Of a stretch of DNA of 58,031 nucleotides, positions 50,710 through 58,031 are shown piece after piece (position 1 is the stretch's first letter; every line of letters begins with the position of its first letter). The DNA comes from REEB506 sp040381035. Lineage in GTDB: Bacteria > Pseudomonadota > Alphaproteobacteria > Caulobacterales > Aquidulcibacteraceae. The position numbers and the translations under genes were made by a program. The notes beneath the pieces were generated by a model. That model did no database searches and had not been told where the DNA came from. It worked only from the letters and a program-made list of their open reading frames with translations. The stretch is from positions 1 to 58,031 of the forward strand of contig JBEIHY010000014.1 in assembly GCA_040381035.1 (NCBI GenBank). Reading direction: 5' to 3'.

Positions 50710-52097
50710 GCCGCGCTCTCAATCAGCGCGGCCGCGCCCGTCAGGCTGTTCTGGCTGGCGGCGGCGATGTCGACGTCAATCACCTGCCCGATCAGCCGCG
50801 CCGGGCCATCGAAATGAACGGCCTGAAGATAGGGGCTGCGCCCGGCGAGCTGGCCGGCTTTGCGCCCCGCGCCGGACACCAGAACAGGCAGGCGCTTGCC
50901 AACCTGGCCATCATTGAAGCCGCGCTGCTGGCACGACAGCAGCGATTGCAGCCGTTGCAGGCGATCCGCGCTCACCGCGCTATCCACCTGCCCCATCATG
51001 CCCGCCGCCGGCGTGCCGGGGCGCGGCGAATACTTGAATGAAAACGCCGCGGCAAAACCGACCGCGCGCACCAGCGCCAGCGTCTCTTCAAATTCTTTCT
51101 CCGTCTCGCCCGGAAAGCCGACGATGAAATCGCTGCTCAAGGCAATGTCCGGGCGCGCAGCGCGCAGGCGCGCGAGAATATCCAGAAAGTCCGCCGCATT
51201 GTGCTTGCGGTTCATCGCCCTCAGAATACGATCAGACCCGCTCTGCACCGGCAGATGCAGGAACGGCATCAGTTTCGGCTCCGCGCCATGAAGCGCGATG
51301 AGATCATCGCCCATTTCGGCCGGGTGGCTGGTGGTGTAGCGCAACCGCGCCAAACCTTCGATCCGCGCCAAGCGCTCCAGCAATGCGGCAAGGCTTGCTT
51401 CGCGGCCGTGATCGGCGCCGTGATAGGCGTTGACGTTTTGGCCAAGCAGCGTGATCTCGCGCACGCCCTGATCGACCAGGCGCCGCGCTTCCTCCAGCAC
51501 AGCCGCCACCGGCCGGGAATACTCCGCGCCGCGGGTATAGGGCACGACGCAAAAGGTGCAGAACTTGTCGCAGCCTTCCTGCACGCTGAGAAAGGCCGTG
51601 ACGCCCTCGGCCCGCGGGGCCGGCAGCGCATCGAACTTTTCTTCCGGCGTGAAATCCGCCGCGATCCGTTCCCCCGTGGCGCGCGCCGCCCGGGCGATCA
51701 GTTCGGGCAACTTGTGATAGGCCTGCGGCCCAACCACGAGATCCACCATCGGCGCCCGGCGAATAATCTCCTCGCCCTCCGCCTGCGCGACGCAACCGGC
51801 AACGACCACAGTGGTCTTTAACCCCTCGCCCTTGCGGCGGTCCTTATGGGCGCGCAGGCGCCCGAGCTCGGAATAGACCTTTTCAGTCGCCTTTTCGCGG
51901 ATATGGCAGGTGTTGAGGATGACCATATCGGCATTGTCAGGCGCGGCGACCGGAGCATAGCCCAAGGGGGCCAACACGTCCTTGATCCGATCGGAATCAT
52001 AGACGTTCATCTGGCAGCCATAGGTTTCAATATAAAGGCGTTTCGGCGCTGGCCGGCCTGCGGCTTCAGCGGCCGGCTCGTCAGTTGGGTCTGTCAT
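50706..52097 (-). CDS. miaB: tRNA-2-methylthio-N6-dimethylallyladenosine synthase
   Basis: 463 residues. N-terminal UPF0004 domain with cluster cysteines (ETYGCQMNVYDSD; NTCHIREKATEKVYSELGRL), radical-SAM CxxxCxxC in VQEGCDKFCTFCVVPYTRGA, TIM-barrel region (FLHLPVQSGSDRILRAMNRK) and C-terminal TRAM domain. It thiomethylates A37 in tRNA with SAM, which metK in the same operon supplies. First gene of the run miaB-phoH-ybeY-corC-lnt; no promoter recognised upstream. Confidence 0.96.
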   Translation of the reverse strand: MTDPTDEPAAEAAGRPAPKRLYIETYGCQMNVYDSDRIKDVLAPLGYAPVAAPDNADMVILNTCHIREKATEKVYSELGRLRAHKDRRKGEGLKTTVVVAGCVAQAEGEEIIRRAPMVDLVVGPQAYHKLPELIARAARATGERIAADFTPEEKFDALPAPRAEGVTAFLSVQEGCDKFCTFCVVPYTRGAEYSRPVAAVLEEARRLVDQGVREITLLGQNVNAYHGADHGREASLAALLERLARIEGLARLRYTTSHPAEMGDDLIALHGAEPKLMPFLHLPVQSGSDRILRAMNRKHNAADFLDILARLRAARPDIALSSDFIVGFPGETEKEFEETLALVRAVGFAAAFSFKYSPRPGTPAAGMMGQVDSAVSADRLQRLQSLLSCQQRGFNDGQVGKRLPVLVSGAGRKAGQLAGRSPYLQAVHFDGPARLIGQVIDVDIAAASQNSLTGAAALIESAA

Positions 52098-52231
52098 GCG
52101 CCGTTCGGGGGTCCTGCGCGCGCGTGCGCTGAGCGGTTCTTATGCGCGCGAAGGGGGTTTTAGGCAAGGCGCCCTGCGTCTGGCACCCGGATCTTCCGTC
52201 GCCCTTACCCGCCGAAAAACGCGTCCAGCGC

Positions 52232-53236
52232 TCACTCGCAGATCACCACATCACGGCAAATCTGCTGGCCAACTCCCATCGTCTCGCAGCGCGTCGTCGT
52301 AGAACATCTCGGCGGCCGCGGTTCCGGCAGCTTTGGAACTTCAACCTGAGACTTCTGCGACGCAGGCGCCTGAAGCTTCCGCCAGACCCGATTGGCAGCA
52401 TTCTGAGCAGGATTGTTCATCCCGCTAAAGTCGCCAACAAGCCGTTTGGACCCACCTCGGACACAGCACTCCAATGAGATCTCTTGTTTGCCGGCTGCGT
52501 AAAGAAAGTTATAGGCCTCGTTCAGATTGCCCCCCCCGGCTTCGCCATTCTCAAGCATCACCCCATACAAAAATGATGCCTCATAATCTCCAGCCAACGC
52601 TGCCTTTTTGAGCCAAACGGCCGCCGAAGGCACATCGCGCGGCACGCCGAGTCCATAGTACTGAAACAAACCATATCTACGCATCTGGATCGGCTCGCCC
52701 CGATCGGCGCCGACAAGCGCTTCTGTGGCTCGAACTTCGGGCGACGGATCAAGACCGCGCCGAGTTTCGAAGGTTTTCGTCAACTCGAAAGTGGGACATT
52801 CACGCCAAGGCGTCGAACCGGTTATCTTTTGTCGCGTTTGGTCAAAGCTGCCGTTCAATGTCATCGCGAAATACGTCGGAAGTTGTTCAATCCAGCGAAC
52901 CGGCATGAGCGACACGCTATTGGCGTATTGGCCGCGGACTTCATAGACACCGATTCCAAGAGCCGAATCTCTAAGCGTAACGATCCCCGATCCTTGCCCC
53001 AAATCTGTCCGCGAAACTGACACATGCAGGTCAATCGACCGGCGATCTTTCCAACAAGTCATCGCGCCGCGCCACTCTTCCGTGGCGATTGCTGATGCGA
53101 CTGGCTTCGTCGGAGCAGGTTGCTGGACTGTCCAGGTCGGCTGTTTTCTTGCCAAAGGATAAGGCGCCTGGGCTTGCGCAGCAAAAGCCAGAACACACCA
53201 AGCAAAAGCCAAACTGGCTGACCTCACAAACCGCAA
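52232..53236 (-). CDS. Secreted Sel1-repeat protein
   Basis: 334 residues with a Sec signal peptide (SASLAFAWCVLAFAAQAQA). Residues ~185-265 contain Sel1/TPR-like repeats: YGLFQYYGLGVPRDVPSAAV, WLKKAALAGDYEASFLYGVM, then GNLNEAYNFLYAAGKQ. The C-terminus is Cys-rich (RCSTTTRCETMG, QQICRDVVICE). The start is a TTG (53236) with GGAGG five bases before it; GTG at 53227 is possible. Codon use is less GC-biased than in the flanking genes, so it may be acquired. Sel1 proteins often work in envelope or secretion pathways. Confidence 0.75.
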   Translation of the reverse strand: MRFVRSASLAFAWCVLAFAAQAQAPYPLARKQPTWTVQQPAPTKPVASAIATEEWRGAMTCWKDRRSIDLHVSVSRTDLGQGSGIVTLRDSALGIGVYEVRGQYANSVSLMPVRWIEQLPTYFAMTLNGSFDQTRQKITGSTPWRECPTFELTKTFETRRGLDPSPEVRATEALVGADRGEPIQMRRYGLFQYYGLGVPRDVPSAAVWLKKAALAGDYEASFLYGVMLENGEAGGGNLNEAYNFLYAAGKQEISLECCVRGGSKRLVGDFSGMNNPAQNAANRVWRKLQAPASQKSQVEVPKLPEPRPPRCSTTTRCETMGVGQQICRDVVICE

Positions 53237-53314
53237 AAGCCCCTCCCCGCGCAGCCTTAACGCCTAACCTGAGTAATCTTTACAATTGCCGGCGTCCAAT
53301 ATCATCTGCGCGGC

Positions 53315-53343
53315 TTGACGATACTTCTATGTTCCTTTAATCT
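53315..53343 (+). promoter_or_regulatory. Promoter of the arsR operon
   Basis: TTGACG (53315-53320) and TAATCT (53338-53343), 17-base spacer, just before the arsR ATG (53351). Strong match to the sigma-70 type consensus. The transcript would be nearly leaderless. A TTCC...GGAA pair around the -10 is a weak hint of an ArsR operator. Confidence 0.65.
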
Positions 53344-53350
53344 CGGAAAT

Positions 53351-53713
53351 ATGGAAGCAAGCGACATCATCGCCAGCCTGGCCGCCATCGCGCATGATAT
53401 GCGGCTGAAGGTGTTTCGGCTGCTGGTGCGCGTCGGGCCCGAGGGACTGGCCAGCGGCGAGATTGCGCGGCGCTTGCAGACGCCGGCAAGCACAATGTCA
53501 GCCCATCTCGCCATCCTTGCCCGCACCGGGCTAATCCAGGCCCACCGCGACAGCCGTGTTGTCAATTATGCCATCGCGCCGGACGCGGTGCGCGATCTGT
53601 TTGCCGCGCTGGTGTCGGATTGCTGCGATGGGCGGCCCGATCTGTGCGGCCCGCTGCTCGCCCCGGCCAAGACCTGCAAGCCGAGAACGACCAAAACCGG
53701 GAGGAAGCCATGA
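53351..53713 (+). CDS. arsR: ArsR-family arsenic-responsive repressor
   Basis: 120 residues with a winged helix (RLKVFRLLVRVGPEGLASGE, RRLQTPASTMSAHLAILART). The C-terminal Cys cluster SDCCDGRPDLCGP and a further Cys (AKTCKP) fit an As(III) site of the type placed after the DNA-binding domain. It should repress its own operon (arsR-arsC-aquaporin) until arsenite binds. ATG at 53351; the frame upstream covers the promoter. Stop overlaps the arsC start. Confidence 0.92.
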   Translation: MEASDIIASLAAIAHDMRLKVFRLLVRVGPEGLASGEIARRLQTPASTMSAHLAILARTGLIQAHRDSRVVNYAIAPDAVRDLFAALVSDCCDGRPDLCGPLLAPAKTCKPRTTKTGRKP

Positions 53714-54219
53714 CCAAGGGGACCACGGACAATCCGTATCACGTGCTGTTTTTGTGCACCGGCAATTCGGCGCGCTCGATCCTTGCCGAAGCGATCCTCA
53801 ATCGCCTTGGCGGCGGCCGATTCATTGCCTACAGCGCGGGCTCTCACCCCAAGGGGCAAGTCAACCCGAACGCCGCCGCCCTTTTACAGAAGTTGAATTA
53901 CAAGACGGAGGATTTGCGCTCCAAGAGTTGGGATGAATTCGCCGACGGCCGCGGTCCGGCAGTCGATTTCGTGTTCACCGTATGCGACGACGCCGCCGGC
54001 GAACAATGCCCCTACTGGCCCGGCCAGCCGATGACCGCCCATTGGGGCCAACCCGATCCCGCCGCCGCGACTGGCAATCCGGCCCAGATCGCGGCCGCCT
54101 TCGCGGAAGCCTATCGGATGCTGAACAATCGCCTCACCGCCTTCACCAATCTGCCCTTGGCGGGGCTCGATCGCTTGTCCTTGCAGGCGCGGCTCGACGC
54201 GATTGGCAAGGCGAGTTGA
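53710..54219 (+). CDS. arsC: Arsenate reductase, low-molecular-weight phosphatase type
   Basis: 169 residues. P-loop CTGNSARS (CX5R) at about residues 16-23 in VLFLCTGNSARSILAEAIL, and FTVCDDAAGEQCPYWPGQ, with HWGQPDPAAATG holding the Asp-Pro. This is the thioredoxin- or glutaredoxin-linked LMW-PTP type of ArsC, which reduces arsenate to arsenite in the cytoplasm. ATGA overlap with arsR; four bases before the aquaporin gene. Confidence 0.93.
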   Translation: MTKGTTDNPYHVLFLCTGNSARSILAEAILNRLGGGRFIAYSAGSHPKGQVNPNAAALLQKLNYKTEDLRSKSWDEFADGRGPAVDFVFTVCDDAAGEQCPYWPGQPMTAHWGQPDPAAATGNPAQIAAAFAEAYRMLNNRLTAFTNLPLAGLDRLSLQARLDAIGKAS

Positions 54220-54223
54220 TCCG

Positions 54224-54892
54224 ATGACGGACAATCTGGCGCGCCGGCTTTTTGCCGAAACACTCGGCGCGGCGCTGTTGGCCGGAACCGTGATCGGCTC
54301 CGGCATCCTCGCGGTGCGCCTTGCTGACGGCAACGACGCGGTCGCCTTACTTGGCAACACGCTCGCCACCGCGGCGATGCTTTATGTGCTGATCCAGGCT
54401 TTGGGGCCGATTTCGGGGGCGCATTTCAATCCCGCGGTGTCGCTGGTCATGGCGCTACGCGGCGAGATCGGATGGCTGGCGGCGCTGGCTTATGCGCCCG
54501 CGCAAGTGCTCGGATGTTGTGCTGGCGCGGTGCTGGCGCATGGCATGTTTGAACTGCCCTTGATCCAGGAATCGACCACCGTCCGCGCCGGCCCGGCGCA
54601 GATTCTGAGCGAAGCGGTCGCGACCTTCGCGCTTGTGTTTGCCATTCTCGGCGTCTCGCGCTGGCGGCCCGAGGCTGTGCCGGTCGCCGTCGCGCTGGTC
54701 ATCACGGCCGGCTATTGGTGGACCGCCTCGACCAGCTTCGCCAACCCCGCCATCACCGTGGCGCGCAGCCTCAGCGACACCTTCGCCGGCATCCGCCCGG
54801 CCGATATGGCCGGCTTTGTGGCGGGCCAATTCGCCGGCGCGCTGGCGGCGTGGGTGTGTGGAATGACGTTTTTTGGCAAGGGGCGGACTTAA
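54224..54892 (+). CDS. aqpS: Aquaglyceroporin-type channel of the ars operon (AqpS-like)
   Basis: 222 residues, six membrane helices and two NPA boxes: GAHFNPAVSLVMALRGEIG and TSFANPAITVARSLSDTFAG. It resembles MIP channels such as AqpS that release arsenite down its gradient when paired with ArsC. It replaces the usual ArsB or Acr3 efflux pump; no such pump is in the window. ATG at 54224, four bases after arsC, so probably in the same transcript. Confidence 0.9.
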   Translation: MTDNLARRLFAETLGAALLAGTVIGSGILAVRLADGNDAVALLGNTLATAAMLYVLIQALGPISGAHFNPAVSLVMALRGEIGWLAALAYAPAQVLGCCAGAVLAHGMFELPLIQESTTVRAGPAQILSEAVATFALVFAILGVSRWRPEAVPVAVALVITAGYWWTASTSFANPAITVARSLSDTFAGIRPADMAGFVAGQFAGALAAWVCGMTFFGKGRT

Positions 54893-54929
54893 GCAGCGGC
54901 CCGTTCGTTCAAACGTCCGCACAGAAAGT

Positions 54930-55312
54930 CTAAACCCCTACCGCCAACCGATGCCCTGTCAAGGCGCGATCTGCCGTGAGCAGCCGCATGTCTTCCAAAT
55001 CACAGTGCGCGAGGAGCGGCCGATCAAACGGATCCAGCGTCGCTGGCGGATCGTGCAATGTGTGCGCGGCATGGTCCGCGGTGATCAGTCGCAAGTGTTC
55101 CCCCCGCCGAGGAAATCCAGCGCCAGCGCAAGCACATCATTCTTCAGCGGCAGCTTGCCCTTTTCATGCTTCAAGCGCGCTTCCCACAACGAGGCCGCGC
55201 TCAAGAACAATTCCGCATCCGGACGTTCAAGCATGTGCAATATGGGTATGGGCAAGTGCGCATGATCCGGCACCGACCAGAGGAATATTTGGGTATCAAC
55301 CACTAGCCTCAT
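54930..55312 (-). pseudogene. VapC toxin with a frameshift at a C6 run
   Basis: From ATG 55312 the frame gives MRLVVDTQIFLWSVPDHAHL and LFLSAASLWEARLKHEKGKL, the first two-thirds of a VapC PIN toxin, then ends early at 55085. In another frame the missing third follows at once: HLRLITADHAAHTLHDPPAT, LDPFDRPLLAHC and RLLTADRALTGH, ending TAG at 54930-54932. The break is at the run cccccc (about 55100-55105): one extra C, or two fewer, would restore a normal ~127-residue toxin. The start overlaps the antitoxin stop (ATGA). Confidence 0.85.
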
Positions 55313-55569
55313 TTGGCCGGCCAGCCTTCTGGGAAGGCTTCAATATCGTTGAAATCGTCCGGTACCGGTGCAGGCGTGTCGGCCAAGCCGCGCGCTTGTT
55401 GGCGCTGATAGATCGCGGTCAGGCTAAAGCAATTCGCCGCCCGCGCCGTTGGCGGCCCAAGCTCTGCCACCGGCGTGCCGCGGCGCGTGATCAAAACGCG
55501 CCCACCCTGCTCGACCTTGCGGAGAAGCTCGGTGAGTTTGTCTTTTGCGTCAGCGATCGAGACTTTGAT
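55309..55569 (-). pseudogene. Phd/VapB-type antitoxin gene lacking a normal start codon
   Basis: The frame reads IKVSIADAKDKLTELLRKVE, QGGRVLITRRGTPVAELGPP and continues to DFNDIEAFPEGWPAK: an 86-residue Phd/YefM antitoxin with its DNA-binding N-terminus and toxin-binding tail. Where ATG is expected (55569) the codon is ATC, preceded by ATA; no ATG, GTG or TTG occurs in frame before the first stop upstream, and the first TTG is inside the domain. So translation must begin at a rare codon or not at all. With the broken toxin next to it, the module is decaying. Confidence 0.75.
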
Positions 55570-55600
55570 TATACGGCCATTACGGCCATTTACGGCCTTT
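55568..55600 (-). promoter_or_regulatory. Short tandem repeat and TATAAT before the antitoxin
   Basis: Three near-identical 9-10-base units tacggccat(t) run from 55572 to 55599. On the minus strand they are followed directly by TATAAT (55573-55568), which overlaps the antitoxin's expected start codon. They may be operator repeats of the TA module or slippage products. Confidence 0.5.
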
Positions 55601-55665
55601 CAGGCAAGCAAAAGCCGCGACGAAGAACGCCGCGGCCTTCGTCAAACCAACCAACTGGGCGCTGC

Positions 55666-57105
55666 TTACGCGTTCTCCGCCGCCATTTTCTGCGCCTTCT
55701 TCACGGCGTCTTCGATGGTGCCGACCATGTAGAAGGCCTGTTCCGGCAGGTGATCATACTGGCCGTTGACGAGGTCCTTGAAGCCGCGCACGGTGTCTTT
55801 CGGGTCAACGAAGATGCCGGGCGAGCCGGTGAACACTTCGGCGACGTGGAACGGCTGGCTCAGGAAGCGCTCGATTTTGCGGGCGCGGGCGACCGTCATT
55901 TTGTCTTCTTCCGACAATTCATCCATGCCCAGAATCGCGATGATATCTTGCAGTGCCTTGTAGCGTTGCAGCACTTCCTGCACCTGCCGCGCCGTTTGGT
56001 AGTGCTCTTCACCCAAAATCCGCGGGTCGAGGATGCGTGATGTGGAATCGAGCGGATCGACCGCGGGATAGATGCCCTTTTCCGAGATCGCGCGGTTCAA
56101 AACCGTCGTCGCGTCCAAGTGGGCGAACGAGGCCGCCGGCGCGGGATCGGTCAAGTCGTCGGCCGGCACGTAGATCGCCTGCACCGAGGTGATCGAGCCC
56201 TTGACGGTGGAGGTGATGCGCTCCTGCATCGCGCCCATTTCGGTGGCGAGCGTCGGCTGATAGCCCACCGCCGAAGGAATACGGCCAAGCAGCGCCGACA
56301 CTTCCGAGCCGGCCTGGGTGAAGCGGAAGATATTGTCGACGAAGAACAGGATGTCCTTGCCTTGATCGCGGAAATGTTCGGCGATGGTGAGGCCGGTAAG
56401 CGCCACGCGGGCGCGCGCGCCCGGCGGCTCGTTCATCTGGCCATAGACCAGTGCGCAGCGGCTGCCCTGGCCGCCATGTTCCTTGTTCACGCCGGATTCG
56501 ATCATTTCGTTATAGAGATCGTTGCCTTCGCGGGTACGCTCGCCGACGCCGGCGAATACGGAATAACCGCCATAGGCCTTGGCGATATTGTTGATCAGCT
56601 CTTGGATCAGCACCGTCTTGCCGACGCCCGCGCCGCCGAACAGGCCGATCTTGCCGCCCTTGGCGTAGGGGCACAGAAGGTCGACGACCTTGATGCCGGT
56701 CGGCAGCATTTCCGGCACCGGCTTCTGATCGACAAAGGACGGCGCCGGCTGGTGGATAGCGCGCACCGCTTCGCCCTTGATCGGCTCGCCGTCATCGACC
56801 GGCTCGCCGATGACATTCATGATGCGCCCCAGCGTGCCCTCGCCCACCGGCACCGAGATCGGCGCGCCGGTGTCGGTGACGGATTGGCCGCGCACGAGGC
56901 CGTCGGTGGAATCCATCGCAATGGTGCGCACCGAGCCCTCGCCAAGATGCTGGGCCACTTCCAGAACCAGGCGATATTCCTTGCCGGACGGATCTTTGTT
57001 GATCGTCTCCAGGGCGTTGTAGATATCAGGCAGCGTGCCGTCGAATTCGACATCGACAACGGCGCCGATAACTTGGGCGATACGGCCTTTCATGGGGGCG
57101 GTCAT
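55666..57105 (-). CDS. atpD: F1F0 ATP synthase beta subunit
   Basis: 479 residues. N-terminal barrel (GRIAQVIGAVVDVEFDGTLP), Walker A GLFGGAGVGKTVLIQELI, the catalytic Glu region FAGVGERTREGNDLYNEMIE, Walker B DILFFVDNIFRFTQAG, and the C-terminal DELSEEDKMTVARARKIERF (DELSEED). All catalytic residues are present. In most alphaproteobacteria it lies between atpG and atpC; here atpC is missing after it (a decayed TA module follows) and no atpG is found in the 900 bases before it. ATG at 57105 with GGAGCC before it. Confidence 0.96.
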   Translation of the reverse strand: MTAPMKGRIAQVIGAVVDVEFDGTLPDIYNALETINKDPSGKEYRLVLEVAQHLGEGSVRTIAMDSTDGLVRGQSVTDTGAPISVPVGEGTLGRIMNVIGEPVDDGEPIKGEAVRAIHQPAPSFVDQKPVPEMLPTGIKVVDLLCPYAKGGKIGLFGGAGVGKTVLIQELINNIAKAYGGYSVFAGVGERTREGNDLYNEMIESGVNKEHGGQGSRCALVYGQMNEPPGARARVALTGLTIAEHFRDQGKDILFFVDNIFRFTQAGSEVSALLGRIPSAVGYQPTLATEMGAMQERITSTVKGSITSVQAIYVPADDLTDPAPAASFAHLDATTVLNRAISEKGIYPAVDPLDSTSRILDPRILGEEHYQTARQVQEVLQRYKALQDIIAILGMDELSEEDKMTVARARKIERFLSQPFHVAEVFTGSPGIFVDPKDTVRGFKDLVNGQYDHLPEQAFYMVGTIEDAVKKAQKMAAENA

Positions 57106-57897
57106 GGAAACGCTGGCTCCGGTTCTTGTTCAAGGTCATTCGGGAAAAGCGAACGGCCGCCCGCGCTGAAGATGGCGCAGGCGCGGGGCCCCCGCGCCGA
57201 AAGGAATGGCGTGCGTCTAGCCTGTTTTCCGGCAAAGTGAAACCCGGTTTTCGGCCTGAAAACACGCTGGCGCAACGCCCGCCAGGCGGGCGCCTAACGC
57301 GCGCGCAGCAGCGCGCATGTGTTTGGCTATTGAGCGATGTCAAAGCGGTAGCGCGCGCCATGGGGCACCCGGACGAAGAACGGCTCCGCCCCGGCGGGCT
57401 CCTAGCGGATGACCAGGTCAGCCCGGTTGACGCGAACCCGCTCCACATGGGAGCTGCTGCATTTGCGGATCATCGGGCCGATCGTCATGTCCATCACGCC
57501 ATTGGCGCTGATCTTGGCCACCGCCTTGGTCGCACCGCGTGCGGCCTCTTATTCAGCCTGGGCGATCGGCGGACAGGGGGCCACCATTGATTTAACGCCA
57601 CCTTTATGTGTGGGCCATAGCCGAACCCTTACCTCTCCCCCACCTCGCCAGATTCGACCGGCATTCGCGAACAATTCCGGACAAAAATGCGTGAACTGCC
57701 CAAAGCAGGAAGCCTCATTTCGAGCCGGTCGGGCCCACCGACAAAGACGCTGCGCTTTGTGTTTCGCTGGCAACTTTCAAAGGCGCCTGGGTGTCAATCG
57801 GCGTACAAAAATGACCCGCATTGCCTCATCGAAAATGTTACCGAAGATTGTCCGCCGATAGGTGTGGCGGTGTCAGCGAATCGGATCGCTAGCGCGG
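57106..57897. other. Gap between atpD and an insertion sequence: hairpins and a small remnant ORF
   Basis: No solid gene. GGCGCGGGG-C-CCCCGCGCC (57180-57198) and CGCCCGC-cag-GCGGGCG (57276-57292) are strong hairpins in the atpD leader, without T-runs. On the minus strand 57402-57548 encodes a protein-like tail (AKISANGVMDMTIGPMIRKC, then HVERVRVNRADLVIR) after an in-frame TAA; before that stop the frame reads MVAPCPPIAQAE. It may be the end of a small broken gene. Nothing here matches atpG. Confidence 0.4.
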
Positions 57898-58031
57898 ATG
57901 GCAGACGGGATCAGCATGGGCGCGCGGCGCGAGGTCGTAGCGGCGGTGGCGGAGCGGTATGCTCTCGCGGGGCGGCGCGAAAAGGGTCGAATACGCGATG
58001 AGCTGACGGCGGTGACGGGGTGGCGCCGCAA
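57898..58031 (+). mobile_element. Start of a transposase/integrase gene (ISNCY-like), cut by the window edge
   Basis: From ATG 57898 (or 57916) the frame reads MADGISMGARREVVAAVAER and YALAGRREKGRIRDELTAVT, then GWRR at the edge. This matches the N-terminus of a widespread transposase family whose members begin MG-RREVVAAVAERY and contain a helix-turn-helix followed by a DDE integrase core; I recall it as ISNCY type. The 60 bases before it (tgttaccgaagattgtccgc...) probably include the left terminal repeat. It lies upstream of atpD, pointing away from it. Confidence 0.65.

Noticed and set aside
57126..57590. Plus-strand open frame between atpD and the transposase
   Set aside because: Arg/Ala/His-rich, no ribosome site, lies over the atpD leader hairpins; composition of a shadow frame.

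Overview
The window is GC-rich chromosomal DNA of an alphaproteobacterium. A Caulobacter-type cpa/tad pilus cluster, the order miaB-phoH-ybeY-corC-lnt-xre-metK-trmB, an alphaproteobacterial rimP-nusA-ylxR-infB block and a thioredoxin/LON/UPF0434/DUF971 string all point that way; a Caulobacterales or Hyphomonadaceae relative is my inference, not shown. Most genes are packed with ATGA-type stop/start overlaps and no complete rRNA or tRNA gene was seen.

Layout. 1-4199: a 44-bp tandem repeat, a membrane-anchored TPR-like protein, a lipoprotein, a protein with an Ala/Lys/Pro tail, and a soluble chemoreceptor-like sensor. 4620-6065: AMP nucleosidase. 6096-17475: tight-adherence (Tad/Cpa) pilus locus, with two TadE-like minor pilins and a stand-alone CpaC N-domain on the minus strand, diverging from flp, a frameshifted second flp, cpaA, cpaB, cpaC, cpaD, cpaE, cpaF, tadB and tadC. 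17514-31848: small metabolic and housekeeping cassettes (copper chaperone, Ala-tRNA(Pro) editing protein, cupin, thioredoxin-TPR/LON/UPF0434/DUF971, sucD, VioB-like ferritin domain, MarR regulator with pterin dehydratase and a divergent thioesterase, MHS transporter, SDR, DsbA-like isomerase, GFA protein), plus two genes interrupted by in-frame TAG codons (DUF29 and ispZ/yciB). 31957-42714: the translation/RNA operon rimP-nusA-ylxR/L7Ae-infB-lipoprotein-rbfA-truB-rpsO-pnp, preceded by an intrinsic terminator inside its own leader. 43563-44209: decayed IS630 and toxin-antitoxin remnants. 44252-52097: the miaB-to-trmB operon. 53351-54892: arsR-arsC-aquaporin arsenic operon. 54930-58031: a decayed phd/vapC module, an isolated atpD lacking atpG and atpC neighbours, and the start of a transposase at the right edge.

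Working together: cpaA processes Flp; cpaF powers assembly through TadB/TadC; CpaB, CpaC and CpaD form the outer channel; CpaE positions it. The nusA-infB-pnp operon joins transcription termination control, initiation, ribosome maturation and RNA decay. The ars operon reduces arsenate and probably releases arsenite through an aquaglyceroporin instead of an ArsB/Acr3 pump.

No clearly new multi-gene system was identified. The most interesting signals are regulatory or degenerative: a leader terminator before rimP-nusA, a probable CTG start for ylxR, a tRNA T-arm-like hairpin before rbfA, an SDR lacking its catalytic Ser and Tyr, a frameshifted duplicate pilin, and a broken atp neighbourhood flanked by toxin-antitoxin debris and an insertion sequence.
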